Shown here: positions 7,509 to 14,215 of the stretch, one piece after another
How positions within the stretch are numbered: position 1 is the stretch's first letter
Layout: each line of letters starts with the position of its first letter
Origin: an uncultured Dorea sp.
GTDB taxonomy: Bacteria > Bacillota > Clostridia > Lachnospirales > Lachnospiraceae
Direction of reading: 5' to 3'
NCBI GenBank assembly: GCA_910584095.1
Contig: CAJTYU010000046.1
Location: 1 to 14,430 of the forward strand
DNA length: 14,430 nucleotides
Program-made: the position numbers and the translations under genes
The notes under the pieces: model-generated
Seen by the model: the letters and a program-made list of their open reading frames with translations, nothing else
What the model was told of the DNA's origin: nothing
Databases searched by the model: none

Positions 7509-8762
7509 TTACCTCCTACTACTAAGTAAAACTATGATTTCTACAGCCAGCAAACCCAACAGCACAGGCAGCAGCACCGGGCAGGAAGAGACTGCCCCCG
7601 CGAGCAGGAGCATTACCACTGGAACCACATATTTCCGCGGATGGTGCCACAGGTCGCTTTCAATCTTCCAGCCCCGGATGGGATAAAACCACTCCAGCAG
7701 CACAGACAGGACCGCACTCTGCAGGGCAAAGAAAACAGCCCCTGCAATCATATGGGCAGTGACGCTGCCGTTTTGTATCTGCCAGCTTAAGAGGAATATC
7801 ACATCTGCAGCCATATTACAAAGGAAGATAAACAGGCAGTATGGAATGCAAAAGCGCTGTTTCTGTCCGGGCAGGAAACGGACTGCCTGCTCCAGATCAG
7901 GGTCACAGGACAGCAGGATACAGATGGGCGTATTTAAGGATAGAATCGCAAAACCCACCGGAATCACGGACAGACCGGCCATTTCCTTTAAGAAACAGGG
8001 CAGTACAAGTGCTACGCACCACATCACAGCGGTATTGAGCAGATAATTCTTATGGCAGCTCAGATACCGGAAAAAATACCGCCACAGGGAAGCCCGCTTC
8101 CTCTGCCGGACCGCATGGCTTTTCCTTATTATTGCCGGATAGCATAAAGGGATGCCCGAAGGGTGTTTCTTACTCTCCTTCTGATAAAAAACGTATCCAT
8201 CTGCTCTCCATAAAATCAAAACAGCAAACAGACCATTCACAAGCATTAACAGGTAAAACCATGTCCTGCTTCCCAAAAGCAGAATGGCAACTACAATGAC
8301 AGCAGCCCAGAGTCCACCCACATACCAATATTTTCTCACCGAATAAACCGCGGCAGCCAAAAGGGCTGCATGGATCATGCAGAGGATCATTCCCACGAGT
8401 TCTACCGGCTTCCATGCAGAAACGGCCAGCAGAACCGCGAAAAGCAGCCCTGTCTTTGTAAGAACCGAATAGGCGCCCAGCATCCCCACATAGGAGAAAA
8501 CAAACTCCCGGCGGTGAAACGGCAGCATCAGCATAGCCGTAAGTTCCACCGCGTTATCTCTGGAAGAAAGGGCCTGCCACATCACGCCTGCAGTAAAGGC
8601 GCTGATCATCAAAACCCGGACAAACGATGCAATCTGCACCTGAAAACCGGCAATGTACAGTCCCCAAAATACAATTACATCTATGAAAAGAGTCCGGGGC
8701 AACCGCTCATATTTTGCCCCAAACAGCTTTTTGGCAAAGGCTTTACCTGTCATTTTCATCAT
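7509..8762 (-). CDS. multi-helix permease partner of ABC ATPase 1
   Basis: This 417-residue membrane protein has about 12 hydrophobic segments in two sets of six. A basic cytoplasmic loop near residues 205-250 separates them (QKESKKHPSG, RQKRASLWRYF). There is no ATPase or enzymatic motif. I do not recognise a named family beyond a general resemblance to ABC-2-like exporter permeases. Its role follows from context: it overlaps the end of an ABC ATPase gene by about 20 bases and directly abuts the next ATPase gene. An open frame extends 26 codons upstream, but the ATG at 8762 has GGAGG six bases before it, and the upstream part would only read the ATPase gene in another frame. ATG codons at 8759 and 8753 are also possible. 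The substrate is unknown. Confidence 0.8.
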   Translation of the reverse strand: MMKMTGKAFAKKLFGAKYERLPRTLFIDVIVFWGLYIAGFQVQIASFVRVLMISAFTAGVMWQALSSRDNAVELTAMLMLPFHRREFVFSYVGMLGAYSVLTKTGLLFAVLLAVSAWKPVELVGMILCMIHAALLAAAVYSVRKYWYVGGLWAAVIVVAILLLGSRTWFYLLMLVNGLFAVLILWRADGYVFYQKESKKHPSGIPLCYPAIIRKSHAVRQRKRASLWRYFFRYLSCHKNYLLNTAVMWCVALVLPCFLKEMAGLSVIPVGFAILSLNTPICILLSCDPDLEQAVRFLPGQKQRFCIPYCLFIFLCNMAADVIFLLSWQIQNGSVTAHMIAGAVFFALQSAVLSVLLEWFYPIRGWKIESDLWHHPRKYVVPVVMLLLAGAVSSCPVLLPVLLGLLAVEIIVLLSSRR

Positions 8763-9450
8763 GCAGAGCCTCCCGGATGTCTTCGGCATTGATCTGCCCG
8801 CGTTCAAATGTCTGCCGGATCCTGCCGTCCTCCATGACAAATACCCGGTCGGAAGTCAGCGTGATGCTCTCCAGGATGTGGGAGGAAAACAGCACGGTTC
8901 CATGCTCCTTATACCCCGAAATCTTCTGGTACAGGTATTCCGTGCTCTGGAAGTCCAGCCCATTGACCGGCTCATCCAGAAGGAGCAGTCTGGGTTTCAG
9001 GGCAAAAGCCGTGATCAGGAATGCCTTTTTTCGGTTTCCGGTTGACAGCTCCCTTAACAGGGTATCTGTATACTCTTCAAAATGGAAGCCCTGTATCAGT
9101 TCCGACACATCCGGCACTTCTTTCCCATAGGCGGCGCATACATAGGCCAGGTATTCCCGGAAAGTAAAATACGAAAACGAATTGTCCTCGGCAAACACTG
9201 TATAGCGGCAGAGCTTAAAATCCTGTTTCCGGAAGTCCACAGGTGAGCCGCAAAAACAGATACCCTCTGAACGGAAGGTAGGGAGCAGTCCGGAAAGTAC
9301 CTTCAGAAATGTGGTTTTCCCGGCTCCGTTCAGCCCAATCAACCCTGCCACTTCATGCTCGGCCAGCGCAAAAGAAAAATCCGAAAGTATCATTTTCTCG
9401 TTACTGTACCATGCACTTAAGCTTTTCACAGTCAGGAGCGCTTCTCCCAT
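8743..9450 (-). CDS. ABC transporter ATPase 1, with altered Q-loop and signature
   Basis: This 235-residue cytoplasmic ATPase has Walker A GLNGAGKTT at 39-47, Walker B LLLLDEP at 155-161 and switch His191 (FSSHILES). Two motifs depart from the norm. The signature is LSTGNRKK at 135-142 rather than LSGGQ, and the Q-loop region reads TVFAEDNSFSYFTFREYL, with Glu88 where Gln is expected. The same Gln-to-Glu change is seen in the third ATPase of this operon. The motifs resemble ATPases of the CcmA/BcrA group. The ATG has GGGAGG directly upstream and lies one base after the stop of the small membrane-protein gene, while the 3' end overlaps the permease gene. It probably energises that permease in export of a peptide or lipid-like compound. 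Confidence 0.92.
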   Translation of the reverse strand: MGEALLTVKSLSAWYSNEKMILSDFSFALAEHEVAGLIGLNGAGKTTFLKVLSGLLPTFRSEGICFCGSPVDFRKQDFKLCRYTVFAEDNSFSYFTFREYLAYVCAAYGKEVPDVSELIQGFHFEEYTDTLLRELSTGNRKKAFLITAFALKPRLLLLDEPVNGLDFQSTEYLYQKISGYKEHGTVLFSSHILESITLTSDRVFVMEDGRIRQTFERGQINAEDIREALHDENDR

Positions 9451-9451
9451 C

Positions 9452-9628
9452 TTACCTCCCCCCTTTGCCGTCCTTTTCTTTTTTCCATATGGTATATGCG
9501 GAATACAGGAAGGCGCCTGCTAAAACTATGTAAAGCCCCATCATCGGGAAGTTCCCCGATATCCCGCATACAATGGCTGCAACCAGCCAGATTAGTCCAA
9601 TGATTCCTCGAATATAAATATGACGCAT
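9452..9628 (-). CDS. 58-residue two-helix membrane protein
   Basis: This small protein starts MRHIYIRGIIG and contains two predicted membrane helices (about residues 8-25 and 30-47), then a strongly basic tail WKKEKDGKGGR that should face the cytoplasm. I chose the ATG at 9628 because AAGGAGG stands eight bases before it. An in-frame ATG six codons upstream would place that site inside the coding sequence. The stop codon is one base from the next ATPase start, so it is the first gene of the transporter run and tightly coupled to it. Family unknown. Possible roles are a small subunit of the first ABC transporter or an immunity-like membrane protein; neither can be shown from sequence. Confidence 0.7.
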   Translation of the reverse strand: MRHIYIRGIIGLIWLVAAIVCGISGNFPMMGLYIVLAGAFLYSAYTIWKKEKDGKGGR

Positions 9629-9674
9629 TATTTTTTCCTCCTTCATCCTCTCTTGACCTCATCTATATATGCAA

Positions 9675-10283
9675 TTATTTTAACCCAAAGTGTGCGGCAA
9701 CCAAACCGGCCAGTTTATCCAAATCCATGCTTCCATCATTTATGACTGAAACATAATTCTCTTTATGGCACTGCCTCCGTACTTCCCGGGCAAATAAAAT
9801 ATCTCTGTCCATCCAGTTTAAGAAAGCTGTTTCCTTATCACTGCACCCCTTCAATGCCAAAGCAACAAAGTCTCTTTTTCTATAATGAGAGATCTGAAAT
9901 TCTTTTGTAGGTGTAATGGAGATATAACGGCTGCCCGGAATGCCGGACTGTTTCATCCGTTCCGGGAGATACGCTGCCCCTTCCGTGATAATGCCGCTTT
10001 TCCAGTCAATCCGCTTCAGGTCTGCTGCCACAAATTCAAAGATTTCCCTGTAGATGTCAAATTCATCCCTACATTGGAGTATCGGTTCCCGCATCCAGAT
10101 CTGCTCCGCATTCATGCCTGCTGCTTTCCTGCAGATAGGACATCCTCTCCGTGCGCCTGCCTGCATATATCTATCCAAAAAATCATCTACTTTAAAGTAG
10201 TTTAAACCGTATCTCCGTGACAAAATTTCAGCCACGCTGCTTTTCCCGGCACAAGGGGAACCGCCAATATAGTATATATTCAT
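9675..10283 (-). CDS. P-loop kinase-like protein
   Basis: This 202-residue soluble protein begins with a Walker A loop, GGSPCAGKSS, at 7-16. An acidic pair follows at 33-34 (KVDDFLDRY), and a lid-like basic region at about 131-141 (SHYRKRDFV) would suit a small-molecule or nucleotide kinase of the P-loop kinase superfamily. The sequence GCPICRK (Cys48, Cys51) is a possible metal-binding or redox pair not typical of those kinases. The substrate cannot be told; aminoglycoside, nucleoside and shikimate-type kinases share this fold. The ATG at 10283 has AAGG seven bases upstream within a purine-rich leader. It lies 46 bases upstream of the 58-residue membrane-protein gene with no terminator between, so it may be part of the same transcript. 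Confidence 0.75.
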   Translation of the reverse strand: MNIYYIGGSPCAGKSSVAEILSRRYGLNYFKVDDFLDRYMQAGARRGCPICRKAAGMNAEQIWMREPILQCRDEFDIYREIFEFVAADLKRIDWKSGIITEGAAYLPERMKQSGIPGSRYISITPTKEFQISHYRKRDFVALALKGCSDKETAFLNWMDRDILFAREVRRQCHKENYVSVINDGSMDLDKLAGLVAAHFGLK

Positions 10284-10356
10284 CTCCTGCCCTTCTCCTC
10301 TCCTTTAAGTCAAATGTCCATGCGCAGGGCTGCATTGCTCGTTGCTTCGCGGAAAT

Positions 10357-10388
10357 AAAGAATATGCTTTTGCACAATCATATTCTTT
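10357..10388 (-). terminator. AT-rich hairpin at the transglutaminase stop codon
   Basis: AAAGAATATG (10357-10366) and CATATTCTTT (10379-10388) form a perfect 10-base stem with a 12-base loop that encloses the stop codon at 10378-10380. On the minus strand the stem ends CTTT followed by ATTTCC, a weak U-run. It may be a weak terminator or 3' stabiliser. Confidence 0.4.
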
Positions 10389-10990
10389 CAGAACTACAAG
10401 GTTCTCCGAACATGTCATGGTAAACATTCTGTGTATGATTCGTCAGCACAAACCACTTTTCAGCTGTATTCCATAGATGCTCGATCTGCTCAATATTTTC
10501 ATCTGGATCTTCCAACAGTTCTGCCAGATGATCCAGTTCGCATAACTCGGTCTCACTAAGCGTCTGAATACCGCCGCGGAGATGCTCTGGTTGATAGGAA
10601 TAAAAAATTTCATTGTTCATCAACGCGTGAAAATCCATCAGCAGGTATTCACAAACGCCCTCTAATAGATTCGTTGGATATACGTCTAAGTTTTTATGCA
10701 GGGTATGTCTTCTCAGTCCCAGCCATGCCTCCGATGCAGTGATAAACTTGTGCCGCGGCAAATCAAACTGGCTGTAGCCAAAACGCTCTTCATATTCATA
10801 ATAACCGTCCAAAACCCACCTGTTTCCTCCAAAATCCCAATACTCATTTACCCAATGCTCCACATAACTGTCCCCTGAATTTCCAAAATCCATAAAACCC
10901 GCTCTTGAACGGCAAGGTATTCCCTTTGCTTTCAGTATTGCACTGAATAAGATGGAAGCGGTTTCGTACCTTCTAAAATAATCTATTGCC
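10378..10990 (-). pseudogene. transglutaminase-like protein, 5'-truncated
   Basis: The ATG-initiated part (from 10893) gives 171 residues including VEHWVNEYWDFGGNRWVLDG, the His and Asp segment of transglutaminase-like cysteine protease folds. The same frame stays open upstream through AIDYFRRYETASILFSAILK, AKGIPCRSRAGF and into MDFG. That is the family's helix after the catalytic Cys and the GIPxR strand, so the true protein began further upstream. No start codon exists in that extension before the in-frame stop at 11008-11010, and the extension runs into the end of the phosphatase gene. The catalytic Cys would be expected at about RRYET, where a Tyr (TAC) is found, one base change from Cys. 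A shorter protein from 10893 may still be made but would lack the active-site helix. The domain is assigned by eye. Confidence 0.6.
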
Positions 10991-11560
10991 TCCTCCTGAT
11001 AACTGCTTCAGTAATTGTTCCATATTTTCTCTATGTGGAATAATAATTTCTATATCTATCTCTGGATGAACACGAACATATGCTGTAAGCATATCCATTA
11101 AATTATCCTTTGATTGCATATAATCATCAATGATTACTTCATCACTGAATCCAAGCCGTTTCAGAATAATTGCCGATACAACGCCTGTACGGTCTTTACC
11201 TGCCGTACAGAAATACAGAACTCCGGATTCTGCATTCATGATCGTATTGATAATCTTCTCCATCTGTTCATCCACCATCTGTTGATATATAGTATGCAGA
11301 TGCTCAAGCGACTTCGGCGTATCGCCGCCTCCTGTAACCGGAAGATGAAAGTATCTAAATCCTTTCTGTTCCTTAAGAATACATGGTTTTTCGGCTGCTT
11401 CTTCATCTGACCGCAAGTCCACAATTGTGATTATATTATTCTCCAACAACCACCGAATTTCTTTATCAGATAAATTCTCCGGAACATCACTTCTAATATA
11501 TCGGATTTCCCCCGTAGGCAACGCGCGCGTGTTTCGTGTTGATTGCAGTATAGAGCTCAT
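10973..11560 (-). CDS. tyrosine phosphatase (Y_phosphatase3-like), probably 3'-truncated
   Basis: This 195-residue soluble phosphatase carries the signature CTAGKDRTG at 118-126, with nucleophile Cys118 and Arg124. An upstream DLRSDEE at 49-55 is typical of the LipA-type tyrosine/lipid phosphatase family. Phe precedes the catalytic Cys where His is most common. The protein runs in normal fashion to HPEIDIEIIIPHRENMEQLL at 165-184 and then ends within about ten residues with an unusual GGGNRLF. Relatives usually go on with a further helical region, so the C-terminus is probably missing. GGAGG stands 11 bases before the ATG. Its last bases overlap the open frame of the transglutaminase remnant, consistent with a deletion that fused the two. 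The substrate is unknown. Confidence 0.85.
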   Translation of the reverse strand: MSSILQSTRNTRALPTGEIRYIRSDVPENLSDKEIRWLLENNIITIVDLRSDEEAAEKPCILKEQKGFRYFHLPVTGGGDTPKSLEHLHTIYQQMVDEQMEKIINTIMNAESGVLYFCTAGKDRTGVVSAIILKRLGFSDEVIIDDYMQSKDNLMDMLTAYVRVHPEIDIEIIIPHRENMEQLLKQLSGGGNRLF

Positions 11561-11591
11561 AAATTTCTATTCCTCCCTGTCAGTGCGTTAT

Positions 11592-12290
11592 CTATAATCT
11601 AATTAATCTCCCATTCTCGAAATAATAGATATCTTCTTTTTTATATCCATATTGGGAATTAGGAATACTGATATGTGGTTCAAAGGTAAACATTCTGACA
11701 TCTGATAATCTTTTCCGGTTTCCTTTTTCTGTATATATTCTATCCTTCTTATTTTTTACAATCGAATGTCCCAGATTTCCAAGGAAATCCAAGTTTATAA
11801 ATCCTTCTTTTACAATCAATTCATTCATGTAATAATATAATTCTTCAAATGTCATATCCGGCGCTCCCACATCAATCAGAGCCTGATGCAGGTATTCTTC
11901 CATCTGCAGTCCATTCCGCCACTCGTCTTTTTTTATTTTTTCAATTTCATCACATAATACGCCGTCTTCAAATACAAGTGTTCTTGCATAATCTCCCCAA
12001 ATACTATTTCTCTGGGGGCTCAGATCGATAGTGATAATATCATTTTTCTGTATGATTCTATCCGCTACTTGATATTCTTTTCCTGAAACAGAAAGAGCAG
12101 TTTCATCTCCAGAAAAAATAAAAGCGCCAACATCCCAATACCAAAAAGAGTCTGCACCATTTTCCAGCAAATAATCTTCACACAATTTCTTGATATATGG
12201 CAGGCTCATTCCGGTTTTTATTGTATCAGCCACATGCTTTACAGCAGCACGATTTAAATTTTGCATTGAGGAATATAAATCAATATTCAC
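11592..12290 (-). CDS. compact M24-family metallopeptidase-like protein
   Basis: This 232-residue protein has the 'pita-bread' fold of methionine aminopeptidases and creatinases. All five metal ligands are found in order: Asp89 (IDLSP), Asp100 (GDYARTL), His175 (GNLGHSI), Glu204 (FTFEPHI) and Glu219 (YKKEDIYYF). It therefore looks catalytically competent. It lacks the N-terminal creatinase domain of prolidases and is about as long as a methionine aminopeptidase, but its surrounding sequence differs from housekeeping Map. It is more likely an accessory X-Pro or creatinase-like enzyme. The start is GTG at 12290 with AGGG seven bases upstream. It lies 17 bases after a GNAT gene and 31 bases before the phosphatase gene, suggesting co-transcription. 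Confidence 0.85.
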   Translation of the reverse strand: MNIDLYSSMQNLNRAAVKHVADTIKTGMSLPYIKKLCEDYLLENGADSFWYWDVGAFIFSGDETALSVSGKEYQVADRIIQKNDIITIDLSPQRNSIWGDYARTLVFEDGVLCDEIEKIKKDEWRNGLQMEEYLHQALIDVGAPDMTFEELYYYMNELIVKEGFINLDFLGNLGHSIVKNKKDRIYTEKGNRKRLSDVRMFTFEPHISIPNSQYGYKKEDIYYFENGRLIRL

Positions 12291-12307
12291 TGCTTTACCC
12301 TGCCTTT

Positions 12308-12841
12308 CTATAAAAATCCAATTTCGGAATTTACCGCGATTCTATAAATATCCGCCTGTTCTCCGTCAAATTCAAAGCTTCGCTCATAAACTCCGCCGTT
12401 CCTGATGATTGTCTTTACCGAAGGCTCATTATTCTTTTCCACGGATAGATGCAGTTCTTTCATCCCCGCCTTTTTTGCAACATCCAATAATTGCCGCAGC
12501 ATTTCCGTAGCAAAGCCTTTTCTTCTCTCTGACGGACGGACGCTGTAACCGCAATGGCCGAGATCCTTCAGAAAATCGTTCAGCGTATGCCTTAAATCAA
12601 TGATTCCCACAATTCTATCCTGATCATCAACGGCAAAGAATGTGTCTGTTATGACCCAATTCGGATTCACCGTTTCCTCTTTCGTGTTTGCGTCTATGGA
12701 TCTGCACCATTCTATGTAATCCTCCGTTTTATCAAATAATTCACTTCCGTTAATGACGAATTCCCCATGATCAAAAAATTCCTGTCTGAATTCGACTGCC
12801 TGTTCTTTCCGTTCTTCTGTTGGTCTGACTAATTGAATCAT
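12308..12841 (-). CDS. GNAT-family N-acetyltransferase
   Basis: This 177-residue cytoplasmic enzyme should transfer an acetyl group from acetyl-CoA to an amine. The acetyl-CoA-binding motif is GYSVRPSERRKGFATEML, with the pyrophosphate-binding R-x-x-G-x-A (Arg106 to Ala111). It is followed by the ELHLSVEKNNEPSVKTIIRNG segment typical of this family (strand 5 and helix 4). Length and layout match predicted RimJ/RimL or YjdJ-like acetyltransferases. The acceptor is unknown: an antibiotic, a peptide or a metabolite are all possible. GGAG lies eight bases before the ATG at 12841, and the gene begins four bases after the stop of the YoaP-like gene, so the two are probably in one operon. Confidence 0.9.
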   Translation of the reverse strand: MIQLVRPTEERKEQAVEFRQEFFDHGEFVINGSELFDKTEDYIEWCRSIDANTKEETVNPNWVITDTFFAVDDQDRIVGIIDLRHTLNDFLKDLGHCGYSVRPSERRKGFATEMLRQLLDVAKKAGMKELHLSVEKNNEPSVKTIIRNGGVYERSFEFDGEQADIYRIAVNSEIGFL

Positions 12842-12844
12842 TTT

Positions 12845-13600
12845 TCACACTCCTTTATCTGTTATGATTTTATCAAATTTCTTCTTCGACAGGATTTCAT
12901 GTGTCACAAACTGCCCGTCATAGAAAAGGGAAAAGGTTGTAAAGGGCGAGGGACACCTTTGCGCATCCTCTCTGGTCTGAATATGTACAGATTGAAACGC
13001 AGCGTTCCTGGCCTTTGCCATCTCCTCCAGTATCGGTACATACTTCGCCGTAAAGGGGCATTGGTTTGTGTAATACAATACAAATCCTTCCGGCATATCT
13101 TTCTGCCTGCCGATGCTATCCCGGAAACGGGGAAGGGAAGAGTCCTCCTCAAAGGGCAAATACATCAGCTCAAAATAAGGCTCCGCCGTATCCGCTGTCC
13201 GAAAGCCCTTATACCCCATATACTTCGGGTCAGAGAGGAATCCCATTTTCTTTTTGGAGGACAGAATCACAAGCCCCTTTTTCCCTTTCTCCTTACTGTC
13301 GTGGGTACACGCATCCAGCAGGAGGTTCGAGTATCCATGCCCCTTGAACTGTCCGGATACCCACAGACAGTCAATGTACATGTAGCCCTCCGCCTCGATG
13401 GGCGCCCATGCGTATTCCGCAGGGATATACTCAATGAAGCATTTCCCCCGGACATTGCCTTTCAAGAATACAAGCCCTTCGTCCAGCCTGTCTTTCAGCC
13501 AGTTCTTTTTGGACATGACCTGAATATCTTTGTTATTGGAAATCGCGCAGCAGATGTGCTCCTTTTCCATATTTTCGTGTGTCAGTTTTACAAGTTCCAT
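12845..13600 (-). CDS. YoaP-like GNAT acetyltransferase with C-terminal thioredoxin-like domain
   Basis: This 251-residue, two-part protein has an N-terminal GNAT domain (residues 1 to about 150) with the acetyl-CoA loop VSGQFKGHGYSNLLLDAC (Gln84 to Gly89). A C-terminal region from about 170 (FVLYYTNQCPFTAKYVP) resembles the YoaP-like domain of Bacillus YoaP. That segment has a strand-Cys-Pro pattern like thioredoxin-fold proteins, with a single Cys181. Substrate and role are not established for the family as far as I know. AAGGAGG lies nine bases before the ATG at 13600. The gene follows the 42-residue membrane-peptide gene by 48 bases and precedes another GNAT gene by four bases. A 270-codon frame on the opposite strand is a shadow of this gene. 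Confidence 0.88.
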   Translation of the reverse strand: MELVKLTHENMEKEHICCAISNNKDIQVMSKKNWLKDRLDEGLVFLKGNVRGKCFIEYIPAEYAWAPIEAEGYMYIDCLWVSGQFKGHGYSNLLLDACTHDSKEKGKKGLVILSSKKKMGFLSDPKYMGYKGFRTADTAEPYFELMYLPFEEDSSLPRFRDSIGRQKDMPEGFVLYYTNQCPFTAKYVPILEEMAKARNAAFQSVHIQTREDAQRCPSPFTTFSLFYDGQFVTHEILSKKKFDKIITDKGV

Positions 13601-13648
13601 ACTCTATTGCCTCCTTATCATTCAATCTGCATTTATATTAAGTAAAAA

Positions 13649-13777
13649 TCATCCTAACCACCCCTGATAAAACGCGACCGCTCCCAAAATTGCACCTACT
13701 GCCATCGCCGCCAATGTTACAACAATAATGATAGGATGCTCTTTCATCAGCTTCCCTAATTCTTTTAAATCGTCCAT
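13649..13777 (-). CDS. 42-residue single-helix membrane peptide
   Basis: A short gene with GGAGAAG ahead of its ATG. The peptide has a charged, amphipathic start (MDDLKELGKLMKEHP), then one hydrophobic helix at about residues 16-37 rich in Ala, Gly and Val with small-residue spacing (AVGAILGAVAF), ending YQGWLG. The helix is of the kind that packs against another helix in the membrane. It has no lipobox, signal-cleavage site or double-glycine leader. Possible roles are a toxin-like or bacteriocin-like peptide, a holin-like peptide, or a small membrane regulator. The neighbouring lipoprotein and CPBP protease are compatible with a peptide-plus-immunity unit, but nothing proves it. Coding status rests on the ribosome binding site, the clean hydrophobic pattern and the fit between neighbouring genes. 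Confidence 0.65.
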   Translation of the reverse strand: MDDLKELGKLMKEHPIIIVVTLAAMAVGAILGAVAFYQGWLG

Positions 13778-13809
13778 TGAATTTCTTCTCCTCGTTCTAC
13801 AAGCAAAAA

Positions 13810-13837
13810 TTTATCGTTTTATTTAACTCAGTGATAA
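13810..13837 (-). promoter_or_regulatory. weak promoter candidate before the 42-residue peptide gene
   Basis: TTATCA (13837-13832) and GATAAA (13815-13810), separated by 16 bases on the minus strand, each match the -35 and -10 consensus at four of six positions. They stand about 33 bases upstream of the peptide's start, in a 67-base gap after the lipoprotein gene. Confidence 0.25.
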
Positions 13838-13844
13838 ATGGATG

Positions 13845-14183
13845 CTATTTCATTTCTACAATAATAGAGCCTTCCATTATCTTACTATCCTCAAGTAAAC
13901 TGCCAAACAGACTTTTTGATACATCTTCAAAAGTTAAATTCTCATTGTCCGTAAGCACGACATAATAACTATCTGATTCTGCATTAGGCATTCTGCCAGT
14001 TAACTCCAATCTAAATTGATAGGTTCTATCATCACATTTCCATGTTCCATTATTCATTTCATAATATGTGGCTATAATTCCATCATTCTCTGACTTTTCA
14101 TATGTTTTAGTAATGTCAGTTTTTCCACAACCTATGAGCAATACCAGCAAAAGTACAATCATAATTAGCGTCCTTTTCATCAT
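13845..14183 (-). CDS. small lipoprotein
   Basis: This 112-residue protein has a classic lipoprotein signal: a basic start MMKR, a hydrophobic core of Leu/Ile/Val, and lipobox LIGC with Cys19. The mature part of about 94 residues would be anchored to the outer face of the membrane. It is polar, contains NNGTWKCDDRTYQFRLELTG, and looks like a small beta-rich domain with the ending SKIMEGSIIVEMK. I do not recognise a family. The start could be the ATG at 14183 or 14180; GGAG lies six and nine bases before them respectively. It follows the CPBP protease gene by 32 bases and precedes the membrane-peptide gene by 67 bases, so it may belong with either. Confidence 0.8.
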   Translation of the reverse strand: MMKRTLIMIVLLLVLLIGCGKTDITKTYEKSENDGIIATYYEMNNGTWKCDDRTYQFRLELTGRMPNAESDSYYVVLTDNENLTFEDVSKSLFGSLLEDSKIMEGSIIVEMK

Positions 14184-14215
14184 TCAAATCTCCTCGTATT
14201 AGTAAATTTTAATTA

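Noticed and set aside
8763..8840. 26-codon N-terminal extension of the 12-helix permease
   Set aside because: It reads the ATPase 1 gene in another frame; the ATG at 8762 has a GGAGG at ideal distance.
8370..9130. Plus-strand frames of 130-140 codons
   Set aside because: They are opposite-strand shadows of the ATPase 1 and permease genes, with low-complexity or Cys/Pro-rich composition.
1761..9450. A lantibiotic biosynthesis cluster
   Set aside because: No precursor peptide, LanM, LanB/LanC or LanT-like gene is present; only immunity-like and sensing components are seen.
12833..13645. 270-codon open frame on the plus strand
   Set aside because: It lies opposite the YoaP-like acetyltransferase gene, has no protein-like pattern or good ribosome binding site, and everything else is encoded on the minus strand.
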